64,000 nt of DNA from assembly GCF_002896875.1 (NCBI RefSeq), contig NZ_CP023278.1, positions 1,178,001-1,242,000 of the forward strand, written 5' to 3'. A program made the translations under genes and the position numbers. This DNA comes from Nostoc sp. CENA543. GTDB taxonomy: Bacteria > Cyanobacteriota > Cyanobacteriia > Cyanobacteriales > Nostocaceae. Below the pieces are notes generated by a model. The model had not been told where the DNA came from. It saw only the letters and a program-made list of their open reading frames with translations, and ran no database searches. Below, piece after piece: positions 47,820-55,157 of the stretch (the stretch's first letter is position 1; every line of letters begins with the position of its first letter).

Positions 47820-47921
47820 TTAGTCTTGGGAATTATTTTGAGGAAACAAGTAGGCGATCGCAGCGTAACCAGAGGCAGTAATTAAACTGACTAATAATGT
47901 AGCTAAAATCAGGGTAGACAT
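47820..47921 (-). CDS. Tiny single-helix membrane protein (33 residues), candidate
   Basis: ATG at 47919-47921, stop at 47820-47822. The sequence starts MSTLILATLLVSLITASGYA and ends IAYLFPQNNSQD: one membrane helix and a short polar tail, the form of small photosystem, cytochrome b6f or NDH subunits. It does not match PetL, PetN, PetM, PsaM, PsbN or PsbX as I know them. AGAGGA lies 13 bases before the ATG, somewhat far for a ribosome-binding site. Listed because the frame looks protein-like and ends cleanly. Confidence 0.45.
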   Translation of the reverse strand: MSTLILATLLVSLITASGYAAIAYLFPQNNSQD

Positions 47922-48024
47922 AGAAGGCGAATGATCCTCTAGTCTTAAGTAAAGTATCTTGATATTTCTAAACTAACAGGTGTATGTGACGCGGATACAT
48001 CCAGATTATGACAATTGTTTGTAT

Positions 48025-49116
48025 CTATGCCAAAGGTAGACAAAATCTAAAAGTAGTACCTATTCCTAGTTCACTTTCTACTTGAATTTGACCACCTTGT
48101 AACTCAACCAAACGCTTAGTAATAGTTAAGCCAATACCTGTTCCCCCAGAATGGCGATCGCGTGATTGATCAGCTCGCCAAAAACGTTCAAACACATGAG
48201 GTAAATCTTCACTAGCAATACCGATGCCTGTATCAACGACTGCTATCCATATTTTACCAGTCTCCGTCCAAGCCCGGAGAGTAATTGAGCCAGTGGATGT
48301 ATAACGGACTGCATTACCCAGCAGGTTGACTAAAATCTGTTCAGTGCGATCGATATCAGCTAACACCAGTGGTAACTGAGAGGGTAATTCGGAAGCGATT
48401 ACCGGGCCATCTTCCATTAACTGATCAGTAAATTTTTCTACCAATGACTCCAATAAAGAATATAAATCCACAGTTTGAATATTAATTGGCAAATAACCAG
48501 CCTCCGCCTTAGAAAGCTCTTGCAAATCATTGACCAAACGCTCTAAACGTCTAGTTTCCCTCACTAAACGCCGATAAACCTCTGGAGACGCTTCCATTGC
48601 TCCATCTGCCAATTCTTCCAAGTAACCGCGTACCACAGTTAAAGGTGTCCGCAGTTCATGAGTCATATCACCAATTAATTCTCGTCGCCGTATTTCTACT
48701 CCCTCCAAACTATCAGCCATACGATTAAAACTAGTACCCAGTCGATTAAGTTCAGGAATGTCAGATAAAGGTAATCGTGCTTCCAAATGACCAGCAGCAA
48801 ACTGTTGGGTAATTTGTTCCATCTCCGTTAATCGCTGCATAATGCGCTGAGAAACCCAATAACTCAAACCTCCCGCCGCACTCCCACCCACCAACACCGA
48901 CCACAAAGTGCTACGCCGCCAAGCAATTTCAAACCCCTGTACTAACTCTGTACGACTATGAAATATATTGAATCCCCTACTTTCTAATCTTTCTAAATGC
49001 AGAATAAAAAACCGAGGGGAAGAAACCTTACTAATAATCACAAGACTAATTAACCCCACTATCATCACCACCAAGTGGGAAACAAACAAGCGCGATGCTA
49101 AAGGTAAAGATTTCAT
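48025..49116 (-). CDS. Sensor histidine kinase (HAMP-HisKA-HATPase)
   Basis: 363 residues. Two membrane segments (about 10-30 and 70-88) flank a short periplasmic loop of about 40 residues. A HAMP domain follows (about 88-140), then His153 in GDMTHELRTPLTVVRGYLEE and the ATP-binding domain with LVNLLGNAVRY, VDTGIGI, FERFWRAD and GTGIGLTITKRLV. It should sense an envelope signal and phosphorylate the response regulator encoded just upstream, with which it shares strand. The 145 bases between the two genes are filled by repeats, which may affect their co-expression. The ligand is unknown. Confidence 0.92.
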   Translation of the reverse strand: MKSLPLASRLFVSHLVVMIVGLISLVIISKVSSPRFFILHLERLESRGFNIFHSRTELVQGFEIAWRRSTLWSVLVGGSAAGGLSYWVSQRIMQRLTEMEQITQQFAAGHLEARLPLSDIPELNRLGTSFNRMADSLEGVEIRRRELIGDMTHELRTPLTVVRGYLEELADGAMEASPEVYRRLVRETRRLERLVNDLQELSKAEAGYLPINIQTVDLYSLLESLVEKFTDQLMEDGPVIASELPSQLPLVLADIDRTEQILVNLLGNAVRYTSTGSITLRAWTETGKIWIAVVDTGIGIASEDLPHVFERFWRADQSRDRHSGGTGIGLTITKRLVELQGGQIQVESELGIGTTFRFCLPLA

Positions 49117-49149
49117 GTAGTTAAAACTGACTCATAACTAATAAATAAA

Positions 49150-49270
49150 AGAGTGCTGAGTAAAAAGTAAGATTAATTGCACCGGCTAAACGCCGCGCTA
49201 CCACTAACAGCACTACTGACTAATGACTAATGACTAATGACTAATGACTATTGACTATTGACTATTGACT
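49150..49270. repeat. GTGCTGTTAG palindrome (inverted, copy 4) plus heptamer repeats
   Basis: 49150-49214 reads GAGTGCTGAGTAAAAAGTAA onward to CCACTAACAGCACT, the reverse complement of the copies at 15287 and 22184. TAATGAC/TATTGAC units follow from 49217 to 49270 and run into the response-regulator gene, supplying its Ser-Gln-stop ending. The repeats therefore sit between a response regulator and its kinase. Confidence 0.85.
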
Positions 49271-49975
49271 ACTGACATTATCTTCAAACTTATAACCAAC
49301 CCCAACCACAGTTTTAATAAAAGTAGGATTAGCCGGATCTGGTTCAATTTTTTTCCTCAACCGCGCCACATGAGTATCTACAACCCTTTCATCACCAAAA
49401 AAATTATCTCCCCACAGTTTGTCAATTAGTTGGGTACGATTCCAAACTCTACCAGGATTACCGACAAAGGTGCTTAATAAGTTAAATTCTAGAGTCGTTA
49501 AATCTAGCGTCTCCGGTGCTTCGGAATTCATTTGGCGGCTGGCTGTACGTTGGTCTACATCTACTATAAAGTGTTGGGTACGATTGACTTGGCTTTGTCC
49601 GCCTTGACGTAAACTCCGCCTAAGCAAAGCCCTGACTCTAGCTACTAACTCTCTAGGGCTAAAGGGTTTTACCATATAGTCATCAGCCCCTGTAGATAAA
49701 CCAATTACCCTGTCTATTTCTTCTCCCTTAGCTGTCAGCATCAAAATATAAGGGTCTTTTGCGCCAGGTTTTTGACGAATTCTCGCGCACACCTCCAAGC
49801 CATCCAAGCCAGGAATCATTAAATCTAAGATAATTAAATCTGGTGGTTGTTCTTGAAATAGGCGCAAAGCATTGATTCCATCCCGACTAGTACGACAGGT
49901 AAATCCCTCTTTTTCTAGGGAATGTTGGATTAACTGAGCAATTTCTGATTCATCCTCAACAATTAAAATATCCAT
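49262..49975 (-). CDS. OmpR/PhoB-family response regulator
   Basis: 237 residues. The receiver domain has the acidic pair in LIVEDESEI, the phosphorylated Asp51 in LIILDLMIPG, Thr81 and Lys103 in DDYMVKPF. The C-terminal winged helix (about 135-230) has LDLTTLEFNLLSTF and VWNRTQLIDKLWG, and ends DTHVARLRKKIE then FIKTVVGVGYKF. It should bind DNA as a phosphorylation-dependent dimer. The cognate kinase gene follows on the same strand. The C-terminal SSQ comes from a repeat. Target genes cannot be inferred. Confidence 0.93.
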   Translation of the reverse strand: MDILIVEDESEIAQLIQHSLEKEGFTCRTSRDGINALRLFQEQPPDLIILDLMIPGLDGLEVCARIRQKPGAKDPYILMLTAKGEEIDRVIGLSTGADDYMVKPFSPRELVARVRALLRRSLRQGGQSQVNRTQHFIVDVDQRTASRQMNSEAPETLDLTTLEFNLLSTFVGNPGRVWNRTQLIDKLWGDNFFGDERVVDTHVARLRKKIEPDPANPTFIKTVVGVGYKFEDNVSSQ

Positions 49976-50064
49976 TTTGTTAAAATACGCAGACTTATGG
50001 CTTGGCTTGTTATTCTACTACAGTCAACCAATTTTAGATTTTAGATTTCGGATTTTGGATTTTA

Positions 50065-50185
50065 GAGGGTGTTTGAAAAGTGTTTCGCTCTGATTTTAAG
50101 TATATTCAAATCCCCCCTAACTTAAAAAGGGGGGAACAGGAATCAACGTCCCCCTTTAAAAATCGGGATTTAGGGAGATCGAGAT
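50065..50185. repeat. Dispersed C/G-rich palindromic repeat
   Basis: AATCCCCCCTAACTT pairs with the following AAAGGGGGG (50112-50134 region), then GTCCCCCTTTAAAAATCGGG and a segment ATTTAGGGAGATCGAG follow. This is the common cyanobacterial CCCCCCTAA-type repeat. The first part, GAGGGTGTTTGAAAAGTGTT, resembles 43671-43690. Confidence 0.7.
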
Positions 50186-50244
50186 ATGTGTAACTTCAGA
50201 TTGAATTGGTATCCACAGTCAACTGTTAACAATATGCGATGGTT

Positions 50245-50955
50245 CTACAAACTGGAATGAGACATAGTGCGATAGCTATACCCTAAATGGGAATCCTTTT
50301 GAATATGGTGTTTAATGCTATCGAGGTCTACAAAATAATCAGCCACATCGATTAAACAGTCGTTAGTCATGGTTCGTAAACTAACTACTTCTACTCGCAC
50401 ACCTGTACTAGTAACAGCATTCACCGCATAAGCTAAATCGCCATCCCCACTCACTAAAACCGCAGTATCGTAGTAGGGAGCTAGGGTAATCATATCGACG
50501 GCAATTTCTACGTTTAAATTAGGTTTTTTGGTGTTATCTGTCACCTGAATTTCCTTGGTGACTACACGATAACCATTACGCCGCATCCAAAATAAAAAAC
50601 CCTGTTGTTTGTCGTTGTTGCGAGGACGATTAGTAGTTGGTCTGGAAATATCAATTCCGGTGTAAAAAAATGCTCGCAATAACCGTGAACCGGCGGTTAA
50701 ACGACAGAGTAATTTGAGATAGTCGATTTCAATACCAAGTTGTAAAGCTGCATTAAATAGATTAATTCCATCAATAAAAATCGCAACTCGACCACGATTG
50801 GAATCATTGGTAGCAGCAAAATCAGTTCTAGGTTCTCGCTGTCTAGACGATTCGGTTTTATTACCATTTTTTATCTGTACTTTCCCTGATAAATTCGGCT
50901 CTTCAGACAGGGGTTTATATGTATTTATTGCTTTGGTAAAACTAGTGTTAGTCAT
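50245..50955 (-). CDS. LabA-like NYN-domain protein
   Basis: 236 residues. A disordered basic N-terminus (1-55) precedes a NYN/PIN-like nuclease fold: Asp62 in VAIFIDGINLFNAA, Asp154 in NVEIAVDM, and Asp171 and Asp173 in VLVSGDGDLAYAV. The acidic residues match those of LabA/DUF88 proteins. In Synechococcus LabA affects circadian gene expression; many relatives are thought to be RNases. Which applies here is not clear. Single gene with about 290 bases upstream to the nearest repeat-free region of the neighbours. Confidence 0.85.
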   Translation of the reverse strand: MTNTSFTKAINTYKPLSEEPNLSGKVQIKNGNKTESSRQREPRTDFAATNDSNRGRVAIFIDGINLFNAALQLGIEIDYLKLLCRLTAGSRLLRAFFYTGIDISRPTTNRPRNNDKQQGFLFWMRRNGYRVVTKEIQVTDNTKKPNLNVEIAVDMITLAPYYDTAVLVSGDGDLAYAVNAVTSTGVRVEVVSLRTMTNDCLIDVADYFVDLDSIKHHIQKDSHLGYSYRTMSHSSL

Positions 50956-51530
50956 TGATTCCTCTGGATGTTAAATCTCGCAAGGCTTTGGGATAATTGA
51001 CAAGAGATTGTCTGTGCTAGGTAACTAGCAAGGCAAAAAAAATATGCAGTTGCTTGACACAAATACACTTAAACTTTGTGCAATGTTGAGATTCCAAAGT
51101 TAGATGAGCAAGAGTGTTTAGCTCTTGTTCAAGCAATATTTACGAGATATCCCCCCAAGCCGATATGCTGCTTTTCCTACCACTACAGCATATCAACTTA
51201 CTACAGGAGCAATTAGGCGAAAGCAACTTACATTCATGGTTTTGCTAAGAAACCATTGGCATCTTCATTCTTATTGTAACCCCGTCTTTAAAATTTCTTA
51301 CATTAAGGCAATATTTATATATTGATATGTTGATTTGCTGCAAAAATTATTATTAGTTAACATTTGCCAAAAAAAGTATTGATTAGATAGTTAATTAATT
51401 TTATTATGATAATTTAATATTGTTATGGATAAGTAATCATGTGGATATTGTAGATCATTTATAGGAATTTAGAAACGCTATAGATCATAAATAATGTAGT
51501 GATTAACGATACAGGGCAAAATAATATAAT
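50956..51530. other. Gene-free interval upstream of the LabA-like gene
   Basis: 575 AT-rich bases. A plus-strand 66-codon frame (51125-51325) begins with a non-ATG codon and looks random. No terminator or promoter could be assigned. Confidence 0.45.
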
Positions 51531-51619
51531 TTAGTTCGTAGTAAGGACTTTAGTCCTACCTGAAAAACTCAGGTTTTCACTCACTACAAACCTTTAATTA
51601 TTTCACCTGTTCTAGCTTG
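51531..51619. repeat. Dispersed intergenic repeat, copy 2
   Basis: TTAGTTCGTAGTAAGGACTT then TAGTCCT at the left and ACTACAAACCTTTAATTATT then ACCTGTTCTAGCTT at the right, matching 4930-5030. The middle contains CTGAAAAACTCAGG, a small hairpin not present in copy 1. Confidence 0.7.
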
Positions 51620-51780
51620 AAAAACGGGTGTAAGGGTATAAGGAGAAGACTTTTCTATTGCATAGTACCTTTGATTACGGAAAAATGTAACCTGCACTAT
51701 CTCTAAAGATAGAGGGAATGTATTTTACAGAACAGATAAATTAGTAACTAGACTAGTCCACAATTAAATGTCTTTGATCA

Positions 51781-51818
51781 TTGCCTCCTCAAGTGTCTAA
51801 ATTGGAGGTAATTTTTTT
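51781..51818 (+). terminator. Intrinsic terminator without an obvious upstream gene
   Basis: TTGCCTCC (51781-51788) pairs with GGAGGTAA (51804-51811), followed by seven T (51812-51818). About 85 bases upstream is a small hairpin CTCTAAAGATAGAG (51700-51713). No plus-strand gene precedes it, so it may end a small RNA. Confidence 0.65.
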
Positions 51819-51844
51819 GTGGAGAGAGAATTTGAGTTTGAGAG

Positions 51845-51873
51845 AAAAAATACCCTTGGTAGTTAGCCAAGGG
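51845..51873 (-). terminator. Intrinsic terminator for the DUF4278 gene
   Basis: On the minus strand CCCTTGG (51873-51867) pairs with CCAAGGG (51859-51853), then TATTTTTTCT follows. It lies about 135 bases after the DUF4278 stop codon. Between them is another hairpin, GGTATTGT/ACAATACC (51886-51926). Confidence 0.75.
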
Positions 51874-52007
51874 ATTCTGCAAGTCGGTATTGTCGCACAA
51901 AGACATTCGCGAGTATCACAATACCAACCTCAAAAGTATGATATGTGCCAAAATGCCAAAACTACAGATCCTTTCTTTTGCCTAGTCTTTGCTTCAGCAC
52001 TCTTTTA

Positions 52008-52187
52008 TTAGATGGTGTAGATGACACCACGATACTTCAGTTGGCGGGAAGAATGAGTTTGCGGTTTTGCCACAGGAGTGGGAATATTTATTTTCACACC
52101 GCGATAGATACCTGTGCTGAAGCTTGCAGTCGCTTTAACATCTGTAGGGTTCACTTCATACCTAACAGCGCGATAAGTTAGTTGCAT
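52008..52187 (-). CDS. Small DUF4278-family protein (59 residues)
   Basis: ATG at 52185-52187, stop at 52008-52010. The sequence begins MQLTYRAVRYEVNPTDVKAT and ends SRQLKYRGVIYTI, with FSTGIYRGVKINIP in the middle. The three Tyr-Arg-Gly/Ala-type strands (TYRAVRY, IYRGVKI, KYRGVIY) are the hallmark of DUF4278, a small beta-protein family found mainly in cyanobacteria and of unknown function. It is short enough to be missed by 60-residue cut-offs. A minus-strand intrinsic terminator follows at 51845-51873. Single gene. Confidence 0.85.
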   Translation of the reverse strand: MQLTYRAVRYEVNPTDVKATASFSTGIYRGVKINIPTPVAKPQTHSSRQLKYRGVIYTI

Positions 52188-52753
52188 GGCTAGTTAATAT
52201 TTACTGAGAGTTTGGAGAGTAAAAATTAGTGATATCTAAAAGCCAAGTATTTCCGCTACTTAACTTTTAGTACACAGTGATTGCTCCCTGGAAAATTTGG
52301 TATTGCATCCAGTCGGAATGAATTTAGATCAGCAAAAAAGGAATGTAGGGGAAGTCAGGATAAAAATTTCATCAAGCTGTGCATCATATCTAAATTCAGC
52401 AACAATATTTTTCTGTCTAGATAGAAAAATATAATTTAATTATAGCCATGATTACTCAGACTTCATGCTTAAGAAAATATAGCGATCGCCTCTTGAACAC
52501 CATCACTTGAGTTCAGCACACAAAATTTCGCCTTCTGAACTGCAACCTTGCGTTACTAAACTCAACATTTTTTAGAAACTCAGCAATTTGACGTTAAATG
52601 TCCAAATACGGATTAAAAACTGAAAAAATTGGGATACAAAAGATATAGATTAAAGGTGTAGTTGAGTAAATAGGGTAGAGATTGGCGCGTTAATCTCCAA
52701 AAGTCATGACTCAAGTAGCTTGGATATGTTTGGAATTTGGGGTATGGGAAGGG
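52188..52753. other. Gene-free interval upstream of the DUF4278 gene
   Basis: About 565 AT-rich bases. It contains one HIP1 site near 52482 and a short hairpin TTTTTCT..AGAAAAA near 52410-52433. No gene, promoter or terminator could be supported. Confidence 0.45.
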
Positions 52754-52880
52754 GTGCGATCGCTCTTGAGGTTTGGAATTTGAGGGTGTGGGGAGTGCGA
52801 TCGCTCTTAAGGTTGGGAATTTGAAGTGTGTGCGATCGCTCTTGAGGCTGGGAATTTGGGGGTTTGGGAAGTGCGATCAC
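52754..52880. repeat. HIP1-bearing tandem repeat array, left of the toxin-antitoxin pair
   Basis: Units start GTGCGATCGCTCTTGAGG and continue GGAATTTG and a G-rich tail. Starts are at 52754, 52795, 52830 and 52871, giving periods of 41, 35 and 41 bases; the last unit has GTGCGATCAC. Same orientation and sequence as the array at 53671-53846. Confidence 0.88.
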
Positions 52881-52922
52881 TTAACTTCTCTCATAACATC
52901 ATCATCTATAAAAAGTCATTAA

Positions 52923-53351
52923 TTACGAAGATTTATTCTCCCAAGGATTAATGATAAAAATTTCACAGCCTACAAAATCACTAACATTACGAGTTGCTAT
53001 GGCGGCATTATGGGAATAACAAATAGCGGCGATTTGAGCATCAGCTTGAGAAATAGGAGTACCACTGAGCCGTCTTTGGGCTGAAATATTAGCAAAAGCT
53101 ATCGCAGCAGATTCATCAAATGGCAAGATGCGTCCCAAAAAGTCTTCTGTAAACATTAAAGTCGCAGCTTGGTAGAGTTCATATTTACGTTTCCCATCTG
53201 GTAAAATAGTTATCCCATAGAGAATTTCAGCTTGCGTAATTGTTGTAGTGAACAAACTTTCTACAGGCTGTTGGACTGCCCAATTACGAACTAATATAGA
53301 CCCTTGGGGTTTCATGAGTTCTGACAATACATTAGTATCAAGAACAATCAT
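52923..53351 (-). CDS. vapC: VapC/FitB-type PIN-domain toxin
   Basis: 142 residues, the normal size of a VapC toxin. The acidic PIN-domain residues are Asp5 (MIVLDTNVLSEL), Glu42 (TQAEILYG), Asp104 (ISQADAQIAAI) and Asp125 (TRNVSDF). Such toxins are Mg-dependent RNases that cut tRNA or rRNA when released from antitoxin. The antitoxin gene lies upstream on the same strand with 3 bases between stop and start, the standard order. The pair is flanked by two HIP1-type repeat arrays and lies next to the type III CRISPR operon. Confidence 0.9.
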   Translation of the reverse strand: MIVLDTNVLSELMKPQGSILVRNWAVQQPVESLFTTTITQAEILYGITILPDGKRKYELYQAATLMFTEDFLGRILPFDESAAIAFANISAQRRLSGTPISQADAQIAAICYSHNAAIATRNVSDFVGCEIFIINPWENKSS

Positions 53352-53354
53352 GAT

Positions 53355-53597
53355 TCAAAATTTAGGTATGGGGCGTATGGCTTCTCGTTGGATTTCTGGT
53401 ATTTCAAATTCTCCCAAATGAGCAAAGCGGTTTTCTAGCATCGTAACAATATTAATAGAAGGTTGTTGGTTTTCTGTTAAAGCAATACGCAAAATTTCTT
53501 TGATTTCTCCTTCTACAGAACGACCATTTTTTTCTGCTTGTTGTTGCAGGATATTTTTGATATTTTCATCTAGGTTAGAAATAGTGATACTGTCCAT
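53355..53597 (-). CDS. FitA/VapB-type ribbon-helix-helix antitoxin
   Basis: 80 residues. The N-terminal ribbon-helix-helix begins DSITISNLDENIKNILQQQA, followed by NGRSVEGEIKEILRIAL, typical of FitA-like antitoxins of the plasmid-stability family. The C-terminal 35 residues (NRFAHLGEFEIPEIQREAI) should wrap the toxin active site. It likely represses its own promoter. The promoter must lie in 53598-53670, between the start codon and the repeat array. Partner toxin gene follows at once. Confidence 0.88.
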   Translation of the reverse strand: MDSITISNLDENIKNILQQQAEKNGRSVEGEIKEILRIALTENQQPSINIVTMLENRFAHLGEFEIPEIQREAIRPIPKF

Positions 53598-53670
53598 GAT
53601 GAGTTGATGAATTTGTGATATTTAAAAATATTATATCAATTGCATAAGTTCTAAGGGAATTTGGGGGTGC

Positions 53671-53846
53671 GTGCGATCGCTATTTGGGTTTGGAATTTGG
53701 GGGTGTGGGAAGTGCGATCGCTCTTGAGGTTAGAAATTTGGGGGTGTGGGAGATGCGATCGCTCTTGAGCTTGGGAATTTAGAGGTGTGGGAAGTGCGAT
53801 CGCTCCTTGAGGCTGGGAATTTGGGGGTTTGGGAAGTGCGATCGCT
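53671..53846. repeat. HIP1-bearing 41-bp tandem repeat array, right of the toxin-antitoxin pair
   Basis: Five units starting at 53671, 53712, 53753, 53794 and 53836 (period 41-42), each with GTGCGATCGCTCTTGAGG-like start, GGAATTTG and GGTGTGGGAA. The array stops 33 bases before the end of the CARF-HEPN gene. A 66-codon frame through it (IALPTPLNSQ-type) is only repeat translation. Confidence 0.9.
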
Positions 53847-53878
53847 CTCATTTTTTATCTCTAGTTCAATTTAAAATA

Positions 53879-55150
53879 TTAAAATGTTTCATCTTGTAAA
53901 TTCCATGCTTGTGCAATATTTTTCAATTCTTCAATTATTTGCTTAGTTTGCTCAATAATATACTCTGAACTTTGCGGGTTTTTACGAAAGCCTGCGTGTA
54001 ATACATCATTACGCAATTTAGCTAGTTTGTAAGTTTGTGACCAGAGGTTAGATAATTGATTTCTTTTATCTTTTGACACAGTAGTTTTATACTGTTCAAG
54101 AAATGGTGATTTATATTTATTACCTTGTGCATCAGGTGGTGTTGCTCCCCCACTCAATAACAGTTCCATTTCAGCACGATTAGGTTTTTCGATTTGAGGG
54201 TCTAATTGAAAGTGATAGCATAATAGAGAAGGTAGCCATTCTCGTGCCATAGATAATGCTTGAACTATTTGACCTTTTTGCATATACCATTCCACCATTT
54301 CTAGTTGTTTTAATAAAGATGCTTGAGGATTAGTAGTGTAGTTTGTTGGATTCACTAAACCAAATTTGCCATAATCTTTTTCTACACGTTCTAACAAACT
54401 TACAAATGGTATTACAGATTCAGATATTGTAGGAGCAGAAGCAGCGATACGCTCAGGTAAAATAGCAGCTTTTTCCATAACATCTGTTGGACGTAACAAT
54501 TGTAAACTTTGAGCGATTCCATCTATACTTTCTGCTAGTTCATTTGCAGCACTATCACCAGCACGCAACAGGCTAGCTAAAGCTTGTCCATTCCCTGTTT
54601 TTATAAATTGATCAGTTGCCGTTGTCCAATCTAGTAAGCTAATCATTGGCAAAAGATCAAATGTCGGTGATTTTTTAGTTTCTTTGTTTTCAGCTTCAAA
54701 CGCACCATAAACCAAACCCTCAATTGTGACTTGTCGCACCACTCGCAGATAGCTAACAGCAATCAAGGCTAATACAGGCAAGGATCTAAAACTGTGTGTG
54801 ATATCAAATATCACACGATCATTTTTCTCTAAACAGTTAGTTAACATTTCAAATAAATGCCATATATCTGCATTGCTATGTGCTTCCGGCACGTTATACA
54901 CAGGTTGTAAATTAACCTTTGTTTCCAATCGTCTTTTTAGCGCATCCCAATTTGATTCAGTTGCATTTCTAGGTATACCTGTTTCTACAGTCTTAGTTAA
55001 CAAAACATAACAAGTGTCAGGCTTATAAAATTGGACTAAAGCCTCTTGAAAGAAAGGGGTCTTACACTCGTCAGTACCTAATGGGTTCACATAAGTTGTT
55101 TCTTGATAGTTACCAAATCCAAGAAAAGAAATTGCCTTGAGATTTTTCAT
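53879..55150 (-). CDS. CARF-HEPN ribonuclease, Csx1/Csx2 (TIGR02221) family
   Basis: 423 residues. The N-terminal CARF domain begins AISFLGFGNYQETTYVNPLG and includes VIFDITHSFRSLPVLALIA, the family signature that binds cyclic oligoadenylate. The C-terminal HEPN domain has the RX4H RNase motif RNDVLH (Arg380, His385) in KLAKLRNDVLHAGF. In type III CRISPR immunity Cas10 makes cyclic oligoadenylate on target binding, which activates this RNase to degrade RNA non-specifically. It is the last gene of the operon, 7 bases after cas6. Both catalytic residues are present, so it should be active. Confidence 0.9.
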   Translation of the reverse strand: MKNLKAISFLGFGNYQETTYVNPLGTDECKTPFFQEALVQFYKPDTCYVLLTKTVETGIPRNATESNWDALKRRLETKVNLQPVYNVPEAHSNADIWHLFEMLTNCLEKNDRVIFDITHSFRSLPVLALIAVSYLRVVRQVTIEGLVYGAFEAENKETKKSPTFDLLPMISLLDWTTATDQFIKTGNGQALASLLRAGDSAANELAESIDGIAQSLQLLRPTDVMEKAAILPERIAASAPTISESVIPFVSLLERVEKDYGKFGLVNPTNYTTNPQASLLKQLEMVEWYMQKGQIVQALSMAREWLPSLLCYHFQLDPQIEKPNRAEMELLLSGGATPPDAQGNKYKSPFLEQYKTTVSKDKRNQLSNLWSQTYKLAKLRNDVLHAGFRKNPQSSEYIIEQTKQIIEELKNIAQAWNLQDETF

Positions 55151-55157
55151 AATTAAA

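Noticed and set aside
51125-51325. 66-codon plus-strand frame
   Set aside because: Starts with a non-ATG codon, has no features and lies in AT-rich spacer.
51781-52011. 76-codon plus-strand frame
   Set aside because: It starts inside a terminator hairpin and reads through a second hairpin; the real gene here is the small DUF4278 gene on the other strand.
52754-53846. The 41-bp repeat arrays as CRISPR arrays
   Set aside because: The units are contiguous and nearly identical over their full length, so there are no unique spacers; each unit is built around a HIP1 site.
53651-53851. 66-codon minus-strand frame with IALPTPLNSQ-type repeats
   Set aside because: It is only the translation of the 41-bp repeat array; no ribosome-binding site and no protein-like composition.
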